From: RPRC01 sp034933285
GTDB lineage: Bacteria > Desulfobacterota > Desulfuromonadia > Geobacterales > Geobacteraceae
Assembly (NCBI GenBank): GCA_034933285.1
Contig: JAYFNT010000008.1
Span: 248,001 to 312,000 of the forward strand
Direction: 5' to 3'
Length of the DNA stretch: 64,000 nt
Part shown: piece by piece, positions 53,191-62,866 of the stretch
Layout: every line of letters starts with the position of its first letter
How positions within the stretch are numbered: position 1 is the stretch's first letter
The notes under the pieces: model-generated
Database searches by the model: none
What the model was told of the DNA's origin: nothing
The model's input: the letters and a program-made list of their open reading frames with translations, nothing else
Position numbers and translations under genes: made by a program

Positions 53191-53217
53191 TAATTCCCCG
53201 TATACCACTCTGCCCCA

Positions 53218-55638
53218 TCAGCAGGCTTGCGGACTGTTCCCCGGGTTCAAACAGCACTGTTGATCCGGTTCGTTGTCAAGCTCCTGCACGGAAACTGGCA
53301 GATAGATATGGAACACCGTGCCGGCACCGATGGTTGTTTCGACTTCCAGGTATCCATTGTGCTTGTTGATGATGGAATAAGCGGTTGCCAGCCCCAGCCC
53401 GCTTCCGTCCTGCCTGGTGGTGAAATAGGGATCGAAGATCCTCGGCAGGTCTTCCTCAGCTATACCGGGACCATGGTCGCGAATGGAGATACGAAGATAT
53501 CTTCCCTGCCGCAGGGGAAGGTTTTCTTCGGGGCCTGCCACGAAGTTTTCCGCCTGCACCGAGATCAGTCCGCCATCGGGCATGGCCTGGGCGGCATTCT
53601 TGAACAGGTTGTTGACGACCTGGCTCATCTGGCCCTTGTCGATTTCCACTGCCCACAGGCCATCCGGCAGAGAGAACTCGCATTTTACCGCTGAACCCCG
53701 CAACATGTCACTTGCCGCCACGACCAGAACACTCCCGATAGATGCAGCCTTTCTGATCGGTGCGCCGCCTTTGGCAAAGGTGATGAGCTTTTGTGTCAGG
53801 CCCGCGGCACGGTCACAGCCTTTTTCCGCTTCGACCAATCTCACGTGAGCCTTGGACAGCGGATCGAGCAATATCTTTGCCAGGGAAATATTGCCGAGAA
53901 TAGCAGTGAGGAGATTGTTGAAATCGTGAGCGATGCCTCCCGCAAGCACTCCCAGTGATTCAAGCTTCTGTGCTTTTACTATATCCTCTTCCATTTTCTT
54001 GCGCTCGGTGATGTCGCGGATATGCTCGGCAACCAGGGTTACATCTCCATTCTCGTCAAATATGGGAACGGCGCGGATTTCCAGGTAGCCGATGCGTGCA
54101 TCATACTTTTCGACAAAAACCGGCTTGCCGGAACGGAAGACATCCCTTGCCGCGCACGGTTCGCATGGAGAACCGCTCTCAGAGCCGAGCCCTTCGAAAC
54201 AGTACGGATTCCGGCTGCGCATATCAGTCGACATTTCCGAATCGCTTTGCCGGTTGGTTTGAACTGCTTTCAGATTCCTGTCCATTACGACCAGGTGATC
54301 AGGGTTTGCTTCGAATATCTTGCTGAGTATCTTTTGCGATGTCCTGAGTTGCTCCTCCGTTTGGCGCCGCATCATTATATCATCGTTCAGTTCCTCGTTT
54401 ACCGCGGCAAGCTGGTCGTTCAAACATGTCAGATGTTGATTCAGCACCGTCAATTCATGAGTCCGTTCCCCAACCCTGGCTTCCAGTTCTTCGTTTGCCA
54501 CCCTCAGCAGCGATTCGGCCTTTCTTCGCGTACGGATGACGAACAGAAGCAAGAAAACGACGCACCCCAGAACCGCGATGCCGCCCAGCGTGGCCCAGAC
54601 AACTTCCTTTCTGACCCTGTGGAAAGCTTCGGGTTCATTTACGATTTCGCTTCCTTCAGGAAGCAGGCGCTTCGGGATGTGAAAACGCGTCAGCTGCCGG
54701 TGATCGAACATGTACCTGGATGGATTTTCATACCTGACCGGCATCTTTTCAACAGGTTTCCCCCTCAGGATGCTCAGCGCCATTTCCCCCGCCGCTTTCC
54801 CATGGTCAAAAGCGCTGGTGAGCTTGCCTCCAACTATGCCGTAGCCGAGATTGAAGCCATACGGGCCATACACCGGTACCCTGGCATTCCTTGATATCCG
54901 GGAAATGCTTTCGGTGTTCTCATAGAATTGCAAGGAAGGGCTACCGTAGAAAAACGTATAAAAAACCAGGGAGTCCGCAGGCAGTCCGGCAACATCCCTG
55001 CAAATCACATCCAGATTCGAGCTGTTCTCGAACTTGAAGCGAACCTTGCCCCGGTAAAGCGGAAGCTGTCTTTCGAGTTCCGCCCTCATCCTGCTGCCGG
55101 CGTTTCCCGAATCATTTATTATGAGAACCTCTTTTGTGCCGGGGTGCAGCCTTAAAGCCAGATCCAGGGTTTCCCGCATATCTGCGGTCTCGCTCACTCC
55201 GGTAAACAGCTGTTTCCCTTGCAGGTCTTGCGGCCGGAAATAATTAACCCCGCAAAAAACAACGGGAACCTTGCCGAACAGTTCGTCACGATGGTCCCTC
55301 AGGAACAGGAAGGCATCGGTATCGGAACAGACGATGAGTTCGAAGCGGGTTTTGGCATACTTGATCTTCATTAGCCTGAGCAGCAGGGCAAAATACTGCT
55401 CGTCATTTGCCCACTTCGTGTTCATGTTCTCGATGTAGAGCCTTGTTTGGGCGCTGACCGGGCTCAAGGCGGAAACTATTCCCCTGGTGACATCGTCGGT
55501 CCATTTGAAACCCTGATGGTAGGAGTTGAGGAGAAGCACATTCTTCAACGCATTCTTCTTTTCAACTGCCTGGGCGGCTGATGAAACCGCAAGGATCATC
55601 AGCAGCATGAAAATGGCGCCGGTCAATCGTGGAAACAT
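53218..55638 (-). CDS. sensor histidine kinase with ABC-substrate-binding-like sensor
   Basis: 806 residues. A signal sequence FPRLTGAIFMLLMILAVSSA is followed by a periplasmic domain of the ABC_sub_bind type (about 30-310: VLLLNSYHQGFKWTDDVT, VVFCGVNYF). Then come one transmembrane helix at about 345-365, a coiled coil, a PAS domain (about 430-545) and HisKA with LAGGIAHDFNNLLTAI. The HATPase domain has DHGPGIAEEDLPRIFDPYF and SGLGLATAYSI. It should sense a periplasmic small molecule and phosphorylate an unlinked regulator. The ATG at 55638 was chosen because it gives the best signal peptide; starts up to 36 residues upstream are possible. Confidence 0.88.
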   Translation of the reverse strand: MFPRLTGAIFMLLMILAVSSAAQAVEKKNALKNVLLLNSYHQGFKWTDDVTRGIVSALSPVSAQTRLYIENMNTKWANDEQYFALLLRLMKIKYAKTRFELIVCSDTDAFLFLRDHRDELFGKVPVVFCGVNYFRPQDLQGKQLFTGVSETADMRETLDLALRLHPGTKEVLIINDSGNAGSRMRAELERQLPLYRGKVRFKFENSSNLDVICRDVAGLPADSLVFYTFFYGSPSLQFYENTESISRISRNARVPVYGPYGFNLGYGIVGGKLTSAFDHGKAAGEMALSILRGKPVEKMPVRYENPSRYMFDHRQLTRFHIPKRLLPEGSEIVNEPEAFHRVRKEVVWATLGGIAVLGCVVFLLLFVIRTRRKAESLLRVANEELEARVGERTHELTVLNQHLTCLNDQLAAVNEELNDDIMMRRQTEEQLRTSQKILSKIFEANPDHLVVMDRNLKAVQTNRQSDSEMSTDMRSRNPYCFEGLGSESGSPCEPCAARDVFRSGKPVFVEKYDARIGYLEIRAVPIFDENGDVTLVAEHIRDITERKKMEEDIVKAQKLESLGVLAGGIAHDFNNLLTAILGNISLAKILLDPLSKAHVRLVEAEKGCDRAAGLTQKLITFAKGGAPIRKAASIGSVLVVAASDMLRGSAVKCEFSLPDGLWAVEIDKGQMSQVVNNLFKNAAQAMPDGGLISVQAENFVAGPEENLPLRQGRYLRISIRDHGPGIAEEDLPRIFDPYFTTRQDGSGLGLATAYSIINKHNGYLEVETTIGAGTVFHIYLPVSVQELDNEPDQQCCLNPGNSPQAC

Positions 55639-56176
55639 TTCCCCCCGATTCCCTGAAAAGCATTGCATGAAGTGTTTTATTTTCATGGCGAAGCAGAGCT
55701 GTTTGAACCTGCTTCCAACTGCGCAGTCATGCATGTGAAACTCCATGAGCCAAATATGGAAATTTGTGCTTGCGTACTTATCGATCCCATAATCGATATC
55801 AGATCGCCGTTCATATAATTAATATTTTACAATTTTGTGATAAATTGGCTATTGCCTTGTGAAAAGGCCCGGGTAAGTACATATCATTTGCAGGCCTGCA
55901 GGGAAAAGTTTTTTCTATGAGGAAAATGAATCAAGCCTTACCATTCCAGTTTGTTTTTGTCAGGAGAGACATTACCGGACGGCATCCGCAACATTATAGT
56001 TATCGGCAGGGCATTGATTATCTTGAGTAAAAAAACAACTTGATTCCGGACGGACTGATTGACTACAGGCAAGTCGGCAGGTACCGCCAATCATTATTTT
56101 CTCATCTCTAACGCGATTAGCGGCTTTCTTGAATTTCAGATGTCAGACACATTATTCCATGGTTTCCCCTTTGACC
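55639..56176. other. long non-coding stretch upstream of the sensor kinase
   Basis: No gene was recognised on either strand. The segment 55770-55870 is AT-rich and probably carries the kinase promoter. If one of the upstream kinase starts is used, its first 108 bases are coding. Confidence 0.45.
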
Positions 56177-56225
56177 CTGTGCGATGATTTCCCTCTCCCA
56201 GTCGGAGAGAGAAATCATCGCACAG
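56177..56225. terminator. 22-base inverted repeat at end of efflux operon
   Basis: The arms at 56177-56198 and 56204-56225 are complementary apart from one mismatch and have a 5-base loop. They lie 33 bases past the stop of the outer-membrane efflux gene. No T run follows on the minus strand, so it may be an RNA-stabilising hairpin rather than a classic terminator. Confidence 0.6.
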
Positions 56226-56257
56226 TTCATGGATCGGAAAATCCAAGGGCATGTCCA

Positions 56258-57667
56258 TCAGCTCCCCCCGCCTAAAACCTTGTAAAGGGTCGCCAGGTTG
56301 AGGAGACGTGTGAGGCGGGCGCCTATCAGGTTCTGTTGAGCTGCATAGAGAGAGCGTTGTGAATCCAGAACATTCAGGTAGCTGTCGACCCCTTTTTCAT
56401 AACGGGCACGGGAAAGGCTGTAGCTCTGGGCAGTTGCGTCGGTAAGGGACTGCTGTGCCTTCAGCTGGTCATCGATAGTTCCCCGCTGCGCCAGTGCATC
56501 GGCCACCTCCCGGAAAGCTGTCTGGATGGCCTTCTCATACTGGGCCACCGCGATATCGCGGTCTACTTCGGCCACCTTCAGATTGGCCCGGTTGGCGCCT
56601 CCCTGGAATATGGGCAAAGAAATTCGCGGAGCAACGCTGTAGACAAAGGAGCCGGACACAAACAGGTCCCTCAGCTGGTCACTGCCGAAGCCCACGGACG
56701 AGACCAGGGTGATGCGGGGGAAAAATGCCGCCCGCGCCGCGCCGATGTTGGCATTGGCCCCTTTGAGCAGATGCTCGGCCTGGAGGATGTCGGGACGGCT
56801 CAGCAAAACGTCCGAGGGCAGGCCGTGCTGTAGGTCCTTCAGGGCAGTGAGCGTGTCTGAAAGAGCCGCGGGAAGAAGATCGGGCGGAACCCTGGAACCG
56901 ACCACCAGGTCAAGTGCATTGATGTCCTGTGCAACAAGGGTAGTATAACGGGCAATGTCCACCCGTGCTGTATCCACGCTGGTCTGCGCCTGGTGAAGAT
57001 CGAGGGCCGACGAGATCCCGGCCTCATAGCGGCTGCGGATGAGCTGGTAGGACGCCTGCTGGCTCATCAGGGTTTCCCTGGCCAGCTTAAGCCGCTCACG
57101 GTCCGCTGCCAGGGTCAGATAGTTGGCCGCGACTTCGGCGACCAGGCTGATCTGCACGCTGCGCCTCGCCTGGCCGGTGGCGAAATACTGTTCCAACGCC
57201 TGGTCCTTCAGGCTGCGCACCCGTCCGAACAGGTCCAGCTCATAAGAGCTCATGCCGAGGCCGACATTGTACTGGTGGATGTCCAGCGGAATCCCGAGTC
57301 CGGAAAAGTCTTCAGCCAGTCGCTGGTAGGTGGCAGAGGCTTCAGCGTCGATCTTGGGCAAGAGATCAGATCTTTGAATCTGGTATTGTGCCCTTGACTT
57401 CTCGATATTGAGTGCAGCAACCCGCAGGTCGCGGTTGTTCTCCAGTGCCAGCGCAATGAGCTTCCGCAACTTTTGGTCGACAAAAAATTCCTGCCAGGGA
57501 ATTTCGGCAACCTCCTTGGCCTGCGGTGCGGCAGCTTGCTCCTTGTAGGACGGTCCCTCCGGCCAGGAAGCCGGAACCGGCGCTTCCGGCCGGCTGTATC
57601 TGGGGGCCATGGTGCAGCCTGCCAGGCTGACGGCCAGGACGATCAGCGGAACAATTGTCCTCTTCAT
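56258..57667 (-). CDS. outer-membrane efflux lipoprotein (OprM/NodT type)
   Basis: 469 residues. The signal MKRTIVPLIVLAVSLAGC ends in a lipobox. Two outer-membrane-factor repeats follow, each with long coiled helices and the beta strands that form the TolC-like channel (for example DLFGRVRSLKDQALEQYF and YEKGVDSYLNVLDSQRSLY). It forms the exit duct of the tripartite pump encoded just upstream. The ATG at 57667 has GGAGG 9-10 bases upstream and starts one base after the stop of the RND pump gene, showing tight coupling. Confidence 0.93.
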   Translation of the reverse strand: MKRTIVPLIVLAVSLAGCTMAPRYSRPEAPVPASWPEGPSYKEQAAAPQAKEVAEIPWQEFFVDQKLRKLIALALENNRDLRVAALNIEKSRAQYQIQRSDLLPKIDAEASATYQRLAEDFSGLGIPLDIHQYNVGLGMSSYELDLFGRVRSLKDQALEQYFATGQARRSVQISLVAEVAANYLTLAADRERLKLARETLMSQQASYQLIRSRYEAGISSALDLHQAQTSVDTARVDIARYTTLVAQDINALDLVVGSRVPPDLLPAALSDTLTALKDLQHGLPSDVLLSRPDILQAEHLLKGANANIGAARAAFFPRITLVSSVGFGSDQLRDLFVSGSFVYSVAPRISLPIFQGGANRANLKVAEVDRDIAVAQYEKAIQTAFREVADALAQRGTIDDQLKAQQSLTDATAQSYSLSRARYEKGVDSYLNVLDSQRSLYAAQQNLIGARLTRLLNLATLYKVLGGGS

Positions 57668-57668
57668 A

Positions 57669-60600
57669 TCAGGGCACCTCCGGGGAACTTGCGGCAGCCG
57701 CACGCGCGGAAGGCTGCAGCGCTTTTTTCCTGGCAAAAAGTTTTGAAACCAGGACAAAGAAGAACGGGATGAAGAACAGGTCGATAAAGGTGGCTGAAAG
57801 CAGACCGCCGGTGACTGCTGTGCCGATGGCGTTCTGGGCCGCGGCTCCCGCGCCCTTGGTCAGGGCCAGCGGCAGGGTGCCGAAAAAGAATGCCATCGAG
57901 GTCATGATGACCGGACGGAACCGGATCTTTATCGCCGTCAGGGTGGCCTCGACCAGCTCGTGGCCCTGGTTCAGCTGCGCCTTGATGAACTGGATGATCA
58001 GGATGGCGTTCTTGGTTGAAAGCCCCACTGTGGTGAGGAGCCCTATCTGTAGATAAACGTCGTTGGGCAGACCACGCAGCGTAACCGCCGTCACCGCCCC
58101 AACCAGGCCCAGCGGCAGCATGAGCAGATTGACAAAAGGTATGGTCCAGCTTTCATACAGCGCCGCCACACTGAGAAACACCACCAGGAGCGAAATGGCA
58201 TAGAGGGCCGGCGCCTGTTTGCCTGCCTGTTTTTCCTCGTAGGACAGGCCGGTCCATTCGTAACCAATCCCGGCCGGCAGCTCGTCGGCCATCTTTTCCA
58301 ACTCGGCCATTGCTTCGCCGGTGCTCACGCCGGGCGCTGCCTGCCCCATGATCTCAACCGCCGGAATGCCGTTGTAGCGCTCCAGCCGGGGGGAACCGTA
58401 CTGCCAGTGGGCAGTGGAAAACGCCGAGAACGGCACCATTTCGCCGGCCTGATTGCGGACATACCAGCTGTTGATATCCTCAGGAAGCATTCGGTAACGG
58501 GGATCGGACTGGAGATAGACCTTCTTTACCCGGCCTTTTTCGATGAAATCGTTGACGTAGTAACTGCCCCAGGCAGTAGCGAGAACATCGTTGACACTCG
58601 ACAGTGATATCCCCAGTGCCCCGGCCCGTACATCATCGATGTCGAGCTTGAATTGGGGTGAATCGTCCTGCCCGTTGGGGCGCACCGCAGTCAGCTTGGC
58701 ATTCTTCATGGCCATGCCCAGCAACTGGTTACGCGCCTCCATCAGCTTGTCATGCCCCACACCGGCGCGGTCCTGCAGCTCGAAGTCAAAGCCGTTGGCA
58801 GTGCCCAATTCAATCACCGCAGGTGGCGAAAAGGCGAAGACCAGGCCGTCCCTAATCTGCGAAAACTCCTTCATGGCCCGGCCGGCAACAGCCGGCGCCT
58901 TCAGGTCGGCCGTTTTACGCAACTTCCAGTCCTTGAGCTTCGCAAAGGCCAGCCCCATGTTCTGGCCACGACCGGCGAAACTGAACCCGGCCACGGTGAT
59001 GACGGATTCTACCGATTTCTTTTCTTTCTCGAGAAAATGTTTCTCCATCTGCTTTATTACCTGCAGGGTCCGTTCCTGGGTGGCCCCGGCAGGCAGCTGA
59101 ACCTGGCAGACAATGAACCCCTGGTCCTCGTCAGGAAGGAAGGAGGTGGGAAGGCGGAGGAAAAGGGCTCCCATGCAGACGACGATGGCACCGTACACGG
59201 CCAGGTAGCGTACCCGTTTGTCGAACGAGCGGCCGACAATGGCCTCATATTTCGACCTGACGTAGTTGAATCCCTTGTTGAAGTGGGGGAAGAACCACTT
59301 GAACCAGCCCGTTTCACCAAAACGGTGCCCTTTCTCGATGGGCTTAAGGATGGTGGCGCACAGGGCAGGGGTCAGGATCATGGCCACGAATACCGAGAGG
59401 ATCATGGCGGCGATGATGGTGATGGAGAACTGGCGGTAGATGACGCCGGTGGAGCCGCCGAAGAAAGCCATCGGGAGGAAGACCGCGGTCAGGACGGTGG
59501 CTATGCCCCAGAGGGCGCTGGTGATCTGGCCCATGGATTTGATGGTGGCGTCATGGGGCGACAGCCCCTCCTCGGACATGATCCGTTCCACGTTCTCCAC
59601 CACGACGATGGCATCGTCGACCAGGAGACCTATGACGATCACCAGGGCAAACATGGTCAGGGTGTTGATGGAAAAGCCGCTGGCAGACAGCACGCCCATC
59701 GTGCCGAGCAAAACCACGGGCACGGCAATGGTTGGAATCAGGGTGGCGCGGATGTTCTGCAGGAACAGGAACATTATGATGAAAACCAGGCAGATCGCCT
59801 CTAACAGGGTCTGGACCACCTCTTCGATGGAAATCTTTACAAAGGGGGTGGTATCGTAGGGATAAACCACCTTCATGCCGGTGGGGAAGTATTTCGACAA
59901 CTGCTCCATCTTCGCCTTGACCCGGTTGCCCGTTTCCAGAGCATTGGCTCCGGATGCAAGCCTGATAGCCATCCCACCCATCGGTTTCCCCTTGTAGCGG
60001 GCCTCTATATCGTAATTCTCGGTACCGATTTGACATTGAGCGACATCTTTCAGCGTAACTGTCGAGCCGTCAGTGTTCGTACGCAGGATTATGGCATCGA
60101 ACTGCTCGGGTGTCTGCAGCAACGTGCGGGCCGTGATAGTGGCATTCAACTGCTGGCCCGGCGGCGCCGGGTTGCCCCCGAACTGGCCGGCCGAAACCTG
60201 GGCGTTCTGTGCCTGGATTGCCGCAATCACGTCGCTGGTGCTCAGATGATAGTTGTTGAGCTTGGTGGGGTTCAGCCAGATCCGCATGGCATTCTGGGAT
60301 CCGAAGACCGTAACCTCGCCGACCCCTTCCGTCCGGCTGATGATGTCCTGGACGTTGGCAACCATGTAATCGGTCAGGGCAGGCCGGTCCATGGAACCGT
60401 CCTCCGACACGAGCCCGATGATCAGCAGGAAGTTCTTGGTGGATTTGACCACCTGGATACCCTGTCTCTGCACGATCTGGGGCAGGAGCGGCGTGGCAAG
60501 CTGCAGCTTGTTCTGCACCTGCACCTGGGCGATGTTCGGGTCGGTGCCTGCCTTGAAGGTCAGGTTGATGGCCACCGTGCCCGCCGAGTCGCTGGTTGAG

Positions 60601-60836
60601 GACATGTAGATAAGGTTATCGATCCCGTTCAGCTTCTGTTCGATGACCTGGGTGACCGTATCCTGCACGGTCTGGGCGGAAGCGCCGGGATAGATTGCAT
60701 TTATGGTAATCTGCGGCGGAGCTATGGGTGGATACTGGGAAACCGGCAGAGTCTTGATTGCCAGCAAACCGGCCAGCATTATCATGATGGCGATTACCCA
60801 GGCGAAGATGGGGCGATTTATGAAAAACCGGGGCAT
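57669..60836 (-). CDS. RND multidrug efflux pump, HAE-1 family (AcrB/MexB type)
   Basis: 1055 residues, full length. Twelve transmembrane helices and two large periplasmic loops are visible. Proton-relay acids are in VVIGLLVDDAIVVVENVER within helix 4. The N-terminus is FFINRPIFAWVIAIMIMLAG. The amphiphile/drug type is shown by length, by the second-half block IGLLTTVGLSTKNAILIIQF and by the pairing with an OprM-type channel. It works as a trimer in the inner membrane using the proton gradient. It is the middle gene of the adaptor-pump-channel operon under a TetR-type gene. Confidence 0.95.
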   Translation of the reverse strand: MPRFFINRPIFAWVIAIMIMLAGLLAIKTLPVSQYPPIAPPQITINAIYPGASAQTVQDTVTQVIEQKLNGIDNLIYMSSTSDSAGTVAINLTFKAGTDPNIAQVQVQNKLQLATPLLPQIVQRQGIQVVKSTKNFLLIIGLVSEDGSMDRPALTDYMVANVQDIISRTEGVGEVTVFGSQNAMRIWLNPTKLNNYHLSTSDVIAAIQAQNAQVSAGQFGGNPAPPGQQLNATITARTLLQTPEQFDAIILRTNTDGSTVTLKDVAQCQIGTENYDIEARYKGKPMGGMAIRLASGANALETGNRVKAKMEQLSKYFPTGMKVVYPYDTTPFVKISIEEVVQTLLEAICLVFIIMFLFLQNIRATLIPTIAVPVVLLGTMGVLSASGFSINTLTMFALVIVIGLLVDDAIVVVENVERIMSEEGLSPHDATIKSMGQITSALWGIATVLTAVFLPMAFFGGSTGVIYRQFSITIIAAMILSVFVAMILTPALCATILKPIEKGHRFGETGWFKWFFPHFNKGFNYVRSKYEAIVGRSFDKRVRYLAVYGAIVVCMGALFLRLPTSFLPDEDQGFIVCQVQLPAGATQERTLQVIKQMEKHFLEKEKKSVESVITVAGFSFAGRGQNMGLAFAKLKDWKLRKTADLKAPAVAGRAMKEFSQIRDGLVFAFSPPAVIELGTANGFDFELQDRAGVGHDKLMEARNQLLGMAMKNAKLTAVRPNGQDDSPQFKLDIDDVRAGALGISLSSVNDVLATAWGSYYVNDFIEKGRVKKVYLQSDPRYRMLPEDINSWYVRNQAGEMVPFSAFSTAHWQYGSPRLERYNGIPAVEIMGQAAPGVSTGEAMAELEKMADELPAGIGYEWTGLSYEEKQAGKQAPALYAISLLVVFLSVAALYESWTIPFVNLLMLPLGLVGAVTAVTLRGLPNDVYLQIGLLTTVGLSTKNAILIIQFIKAQLNQGHELVEATLTAIKIRFRPVIMTSMAFFFGTLPLALTKGAGAAAQNAIGTAVTGGLLSATFIDLFFIPFFFVLVSKLFARKKALQPSARAAAASSPEVP

Positions 60837-60862
60837 GGATGGGCTCCTTTATTTGTTCGAAA

Positions 60863-60952
60863 GTCCCCCTTTGGGAGAGGGGGATTTAGGGGGATTTACC
60901 TTTTCCGGGATTTGAAATCCCCCCCCCAGCCCCCCCTTCGCAAAGGGGGGAA
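60863..60952. repeat. C/G-run inverted repeat between adaptor and pump genes
   Basis: The runs CCCCCTTTGGGAGAGGGGGA and, further on, CCCCCCTTCGCAAAGGGGGG are each self-complementary. They also pair through GGGGGATTT / AAATCCCCC. Such C-rich elements are common between genes in proteobacteria. Lying within an operon, it could tune expression of the pump relative to the adaptor. Confidence 0.6.
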
Positions 60953-60963
60953 TGCTTCAAAAA

Positions 60964-62163
60964 TTATTTTTTCGCTGCCGGCGCCTGCTGAGCCGCGCCG
61001 GGCGCCGGGACCGGCTTGCTGCCGAACGGCACGACCTTGACCGGAGTCCCCGGTTTTGCCTTCTGGGTCCCCTCCAGGATGACGCGGTCCCCCGAAACCA
61101 GCCCTTCTCTCACCAGCCAGCTGTCGCCGACAGTCCGTGCGACCTTGATAGACCGCTCTTCCACTTTGTTTCCGGCGCCTACGACCATGACCGTTGCATT
61201 GCCGGCCGGGTTGCGGGTCACTCCCCGCTGGGGCACGAGGATTGCCTTTTCATTGACACCTTCCTCAATTATGGCGCGTACGAACATACCCGGGAGCAAT
61301 ACCTGTTTCGGGTTGGGGAAAACCGCCCGCAGCGTGATGGAGCCGGTGCTCTGGTCCACGGTCACTTCAGAGAATTTCAGAGAGCCCGGCAATGGATATG
61401 CACTGCCGTCTTCCAGAAGCAACTTGACCCGTGCCTGGGTCGCATCGCTGGTTTTCAACAGGCCGCTGGCCAGGTGCTGCTTGAGACGCAGCATTTCGGC
61501 GCTGGACTGGGTTACATCCACATACATGGAACTGAGCTGTTGTATGGTAGCCAGCGCTGATGCCTGGCTTGCGGTCACCAGTGCGCCGTTTGTCACGGTC
61601 GAACGGCCGATACGTCCGGAGATGGGAGCTGTCACCCTGGTATAGGCCAGGTTGATGCGGGCGGTTTCGACCGCTGCCTTGCTTGAGGCCAGGTCCGCCT
61701 CTGCCTGTTTGAGCGCGGCGTTTGCATCGTCATAATCCTGCTGGCTCACCGCCTTGATCTTCACCAGGTCGCGGAAGCGCTGTTCCTTGAGCCGGGCCGG
61801 GATCAGGTTGGCTTCAGCCCGCGCCTGTGCTGCCCTGGCGCTGTTAAACGCCGCCTTGTAGGTTGACGGATCGATCTGGTAGAGCACCTGTCCTGCCCTC
61901 ACGTCCGAACCCTCGGTGAAGAGGCGCTTCTGTATGATACCCCCGACCTGAGGCCGAACTTCCGCGATCAGGTGGGCCGATGTCCGGCCCGGCAGCTCCG
62001 TGGTCAGGATGACGCTCTGGGGGTTGACCACGATCACTCCGACTTCGGGGGGGCCGCCCGCTTTCGACTTTGCATCACTCTTTTTCCCGCACCCGGAAAT
62101 CAGCAGCGTGCCGGAAAGAGCTCCCACCAAGCAAAACATTATGACACTGCGATTGGTCAGCAT
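60964..62163 (-). CDS. RND periplasmic adaptor lipoprotein (AcrA/MexA type)
   Basis: 399 residues. The lipoprotein signal ends in the lipobox LLISGC. A lipoyl-like hairpin (VRPQVGGIIQKRLFTEGSDV) is followed by a long alpha hairpin (about 105-165), the second lipoyl half (VTAPISGRIGRSTVTNGALV), a beta barrel and a membrane-proximal domain ending in an Ala/Pro-rich tail. It bridges the RND pump and the outer-membrane channel. AGAGGTGTTT precedes the ATG at 62163. A 16-base palindrome matching the one before the TetR gene lies 22 bases upstream of the start. Confidence 0.93.
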   Translation of the reverse strand: MLTNRSVIMFCLVGALSGTLLISGCGKKSDAKSKAGGPPEVGVIVVNPQSVILTTELPGRTSAHLIAEVRPQVGGIIQKRLFTEGSDVRAGQVLYQIDPSTYKAAFNSARAAQARAEANLIPARLKEQRFRDLVKIKAVSQQDYDDANAALKQAEADLASSKAAVETARINLAYTRVTAPISGRIGRSTVTNGALVTASQASALATIQQLSSMYVDVTQSSAEMLRLKQHLASGLLKTSDATQARVKLLLEDGSAYPLPGSLKFSEVTVDQSTGSITLRAVFPNPKQVLLPGMFVRAIIEEGVNEKAILVPQRGVTRNPAGNATVMVVGAGNKVEERSIKVARTVGDSWLVREGLVSGDRVILEGTQKAKPGTPVKVVPFGSKPVPAPGAAQQAPAAKK

Positions 62164-62184
62164 AAACACCTCTAAGATTTTATT

Positions 62185-62200
62185 GAATGAACGTTCATTC
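62185..62200. promoter_or_regulatory. TetR operator upstream of efflux operon
   Basis: GAATGAACGTTCATTC is a perfect 16-base palindrome 22 bases before the adaptor start. An identical copy lies in the promoter of the TetR gene, so it is the likely binding site of that repressor on the pump operon. Confidence 0.85.
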
Positions 62201-62250
62201 CAATCATGGAAATTGACGCTGTGTGCAGAGAGTGGTCTGCACGGCAACGG

Positions 62251-62826
62251 TTATCGCTTCACTGCGTCCCAGCAGGCCTCTATGGTCCGGATGATCATCG
62301 ATTCGTCCAATGAGACAAAACCCAGGACATGGTCCCGCGCCACGGCGACGAGAGGTCCGAACGCCAGGTTGAAGAGTATGGCCAGGGGAAAATCCTTCAG
62401 CACCTGCTGGGCCGACCCCTGTTCGAACAACTCCCTGAACACGTCGCAACCGCCCTCCTTGCCGAGCATTTTGTCCCGCCGGTGGGCAATGCCATAGGGT
62501 GAGTTGTGAAACTGCTCCAGGTAGCGGAAGCGGAGGGGATAGTCGATGAAATAGCGCAGAAGCCTCACTCCCAGGTGAACGAAACGCGCCCTGAACGGAG
62601 CAGTCTCGCAATAACCGTCTAGAATATAGGGGGTTATTCTCTCTTCGATCTCCGCATACAGTTCATGTATCAGGACATCCCTGTTTTCGAAATAGCGGTA
62701 GATGGTACCGGCGCCGACCCCGGCCCGCATGGCGATCAGGGCCATGGGCGCGCCATGGAAACCCTGCGCCGCGAACAGGTCGAGCGCCGCGACCAAAATT
62801 TCTTCACGTTTGCCCGACTTTACCAT
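62251..62826 (-). CDS. TetR-family repressor of the efflux operon
   Basis: 191 residues. The N-terminal helix-turn-helix (about 5-52: REEILVAALDLFAAQGFHGA, GVGAGTIYRYFENRDVLIHE) is typical of TetR. The C-terminal ligand domain is divergent, as is usual. It lies directly upstream of the adaptor-pump-channel genes on the same strand, and identical palindromes occur before itself and before the adaptor. I infer that it represses both until a pump substrate binds. The ATG at 62826 follows GAGGAGAG. Confidence 0.92.
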   Translation of the reverse strand: MVKSGKREEILVAALDLFAAQGFHGAPMALIAMRAGVGAGTIYRYFENRDVLIHELYAEIEERITPYILDGYCETAPFRARFVHLGVRLLRYFIDYPLRFRYLEQFHNSPYGIAHRRDKMLGKEGGCDVFRELFEQGSAQQVLKDFPLAILFNLAFGPLVAVARDHVLGFVSLDESMIIRTIEACWDAVKR

Positions 62827-62850
62827 CAAATAATCTCTCCTCGAAAAACG

Positions 62851-62866
62851 GAATGAACGTTCATTC
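62851..62866. promoter_or_regulatory. TetR operator in its own promoter
   Basis: A second perfect copy of GAATGAACGTTCATTC, touching the -10 box of the tetR promoter. This predicts autoregulation. Confidence 0.85.
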
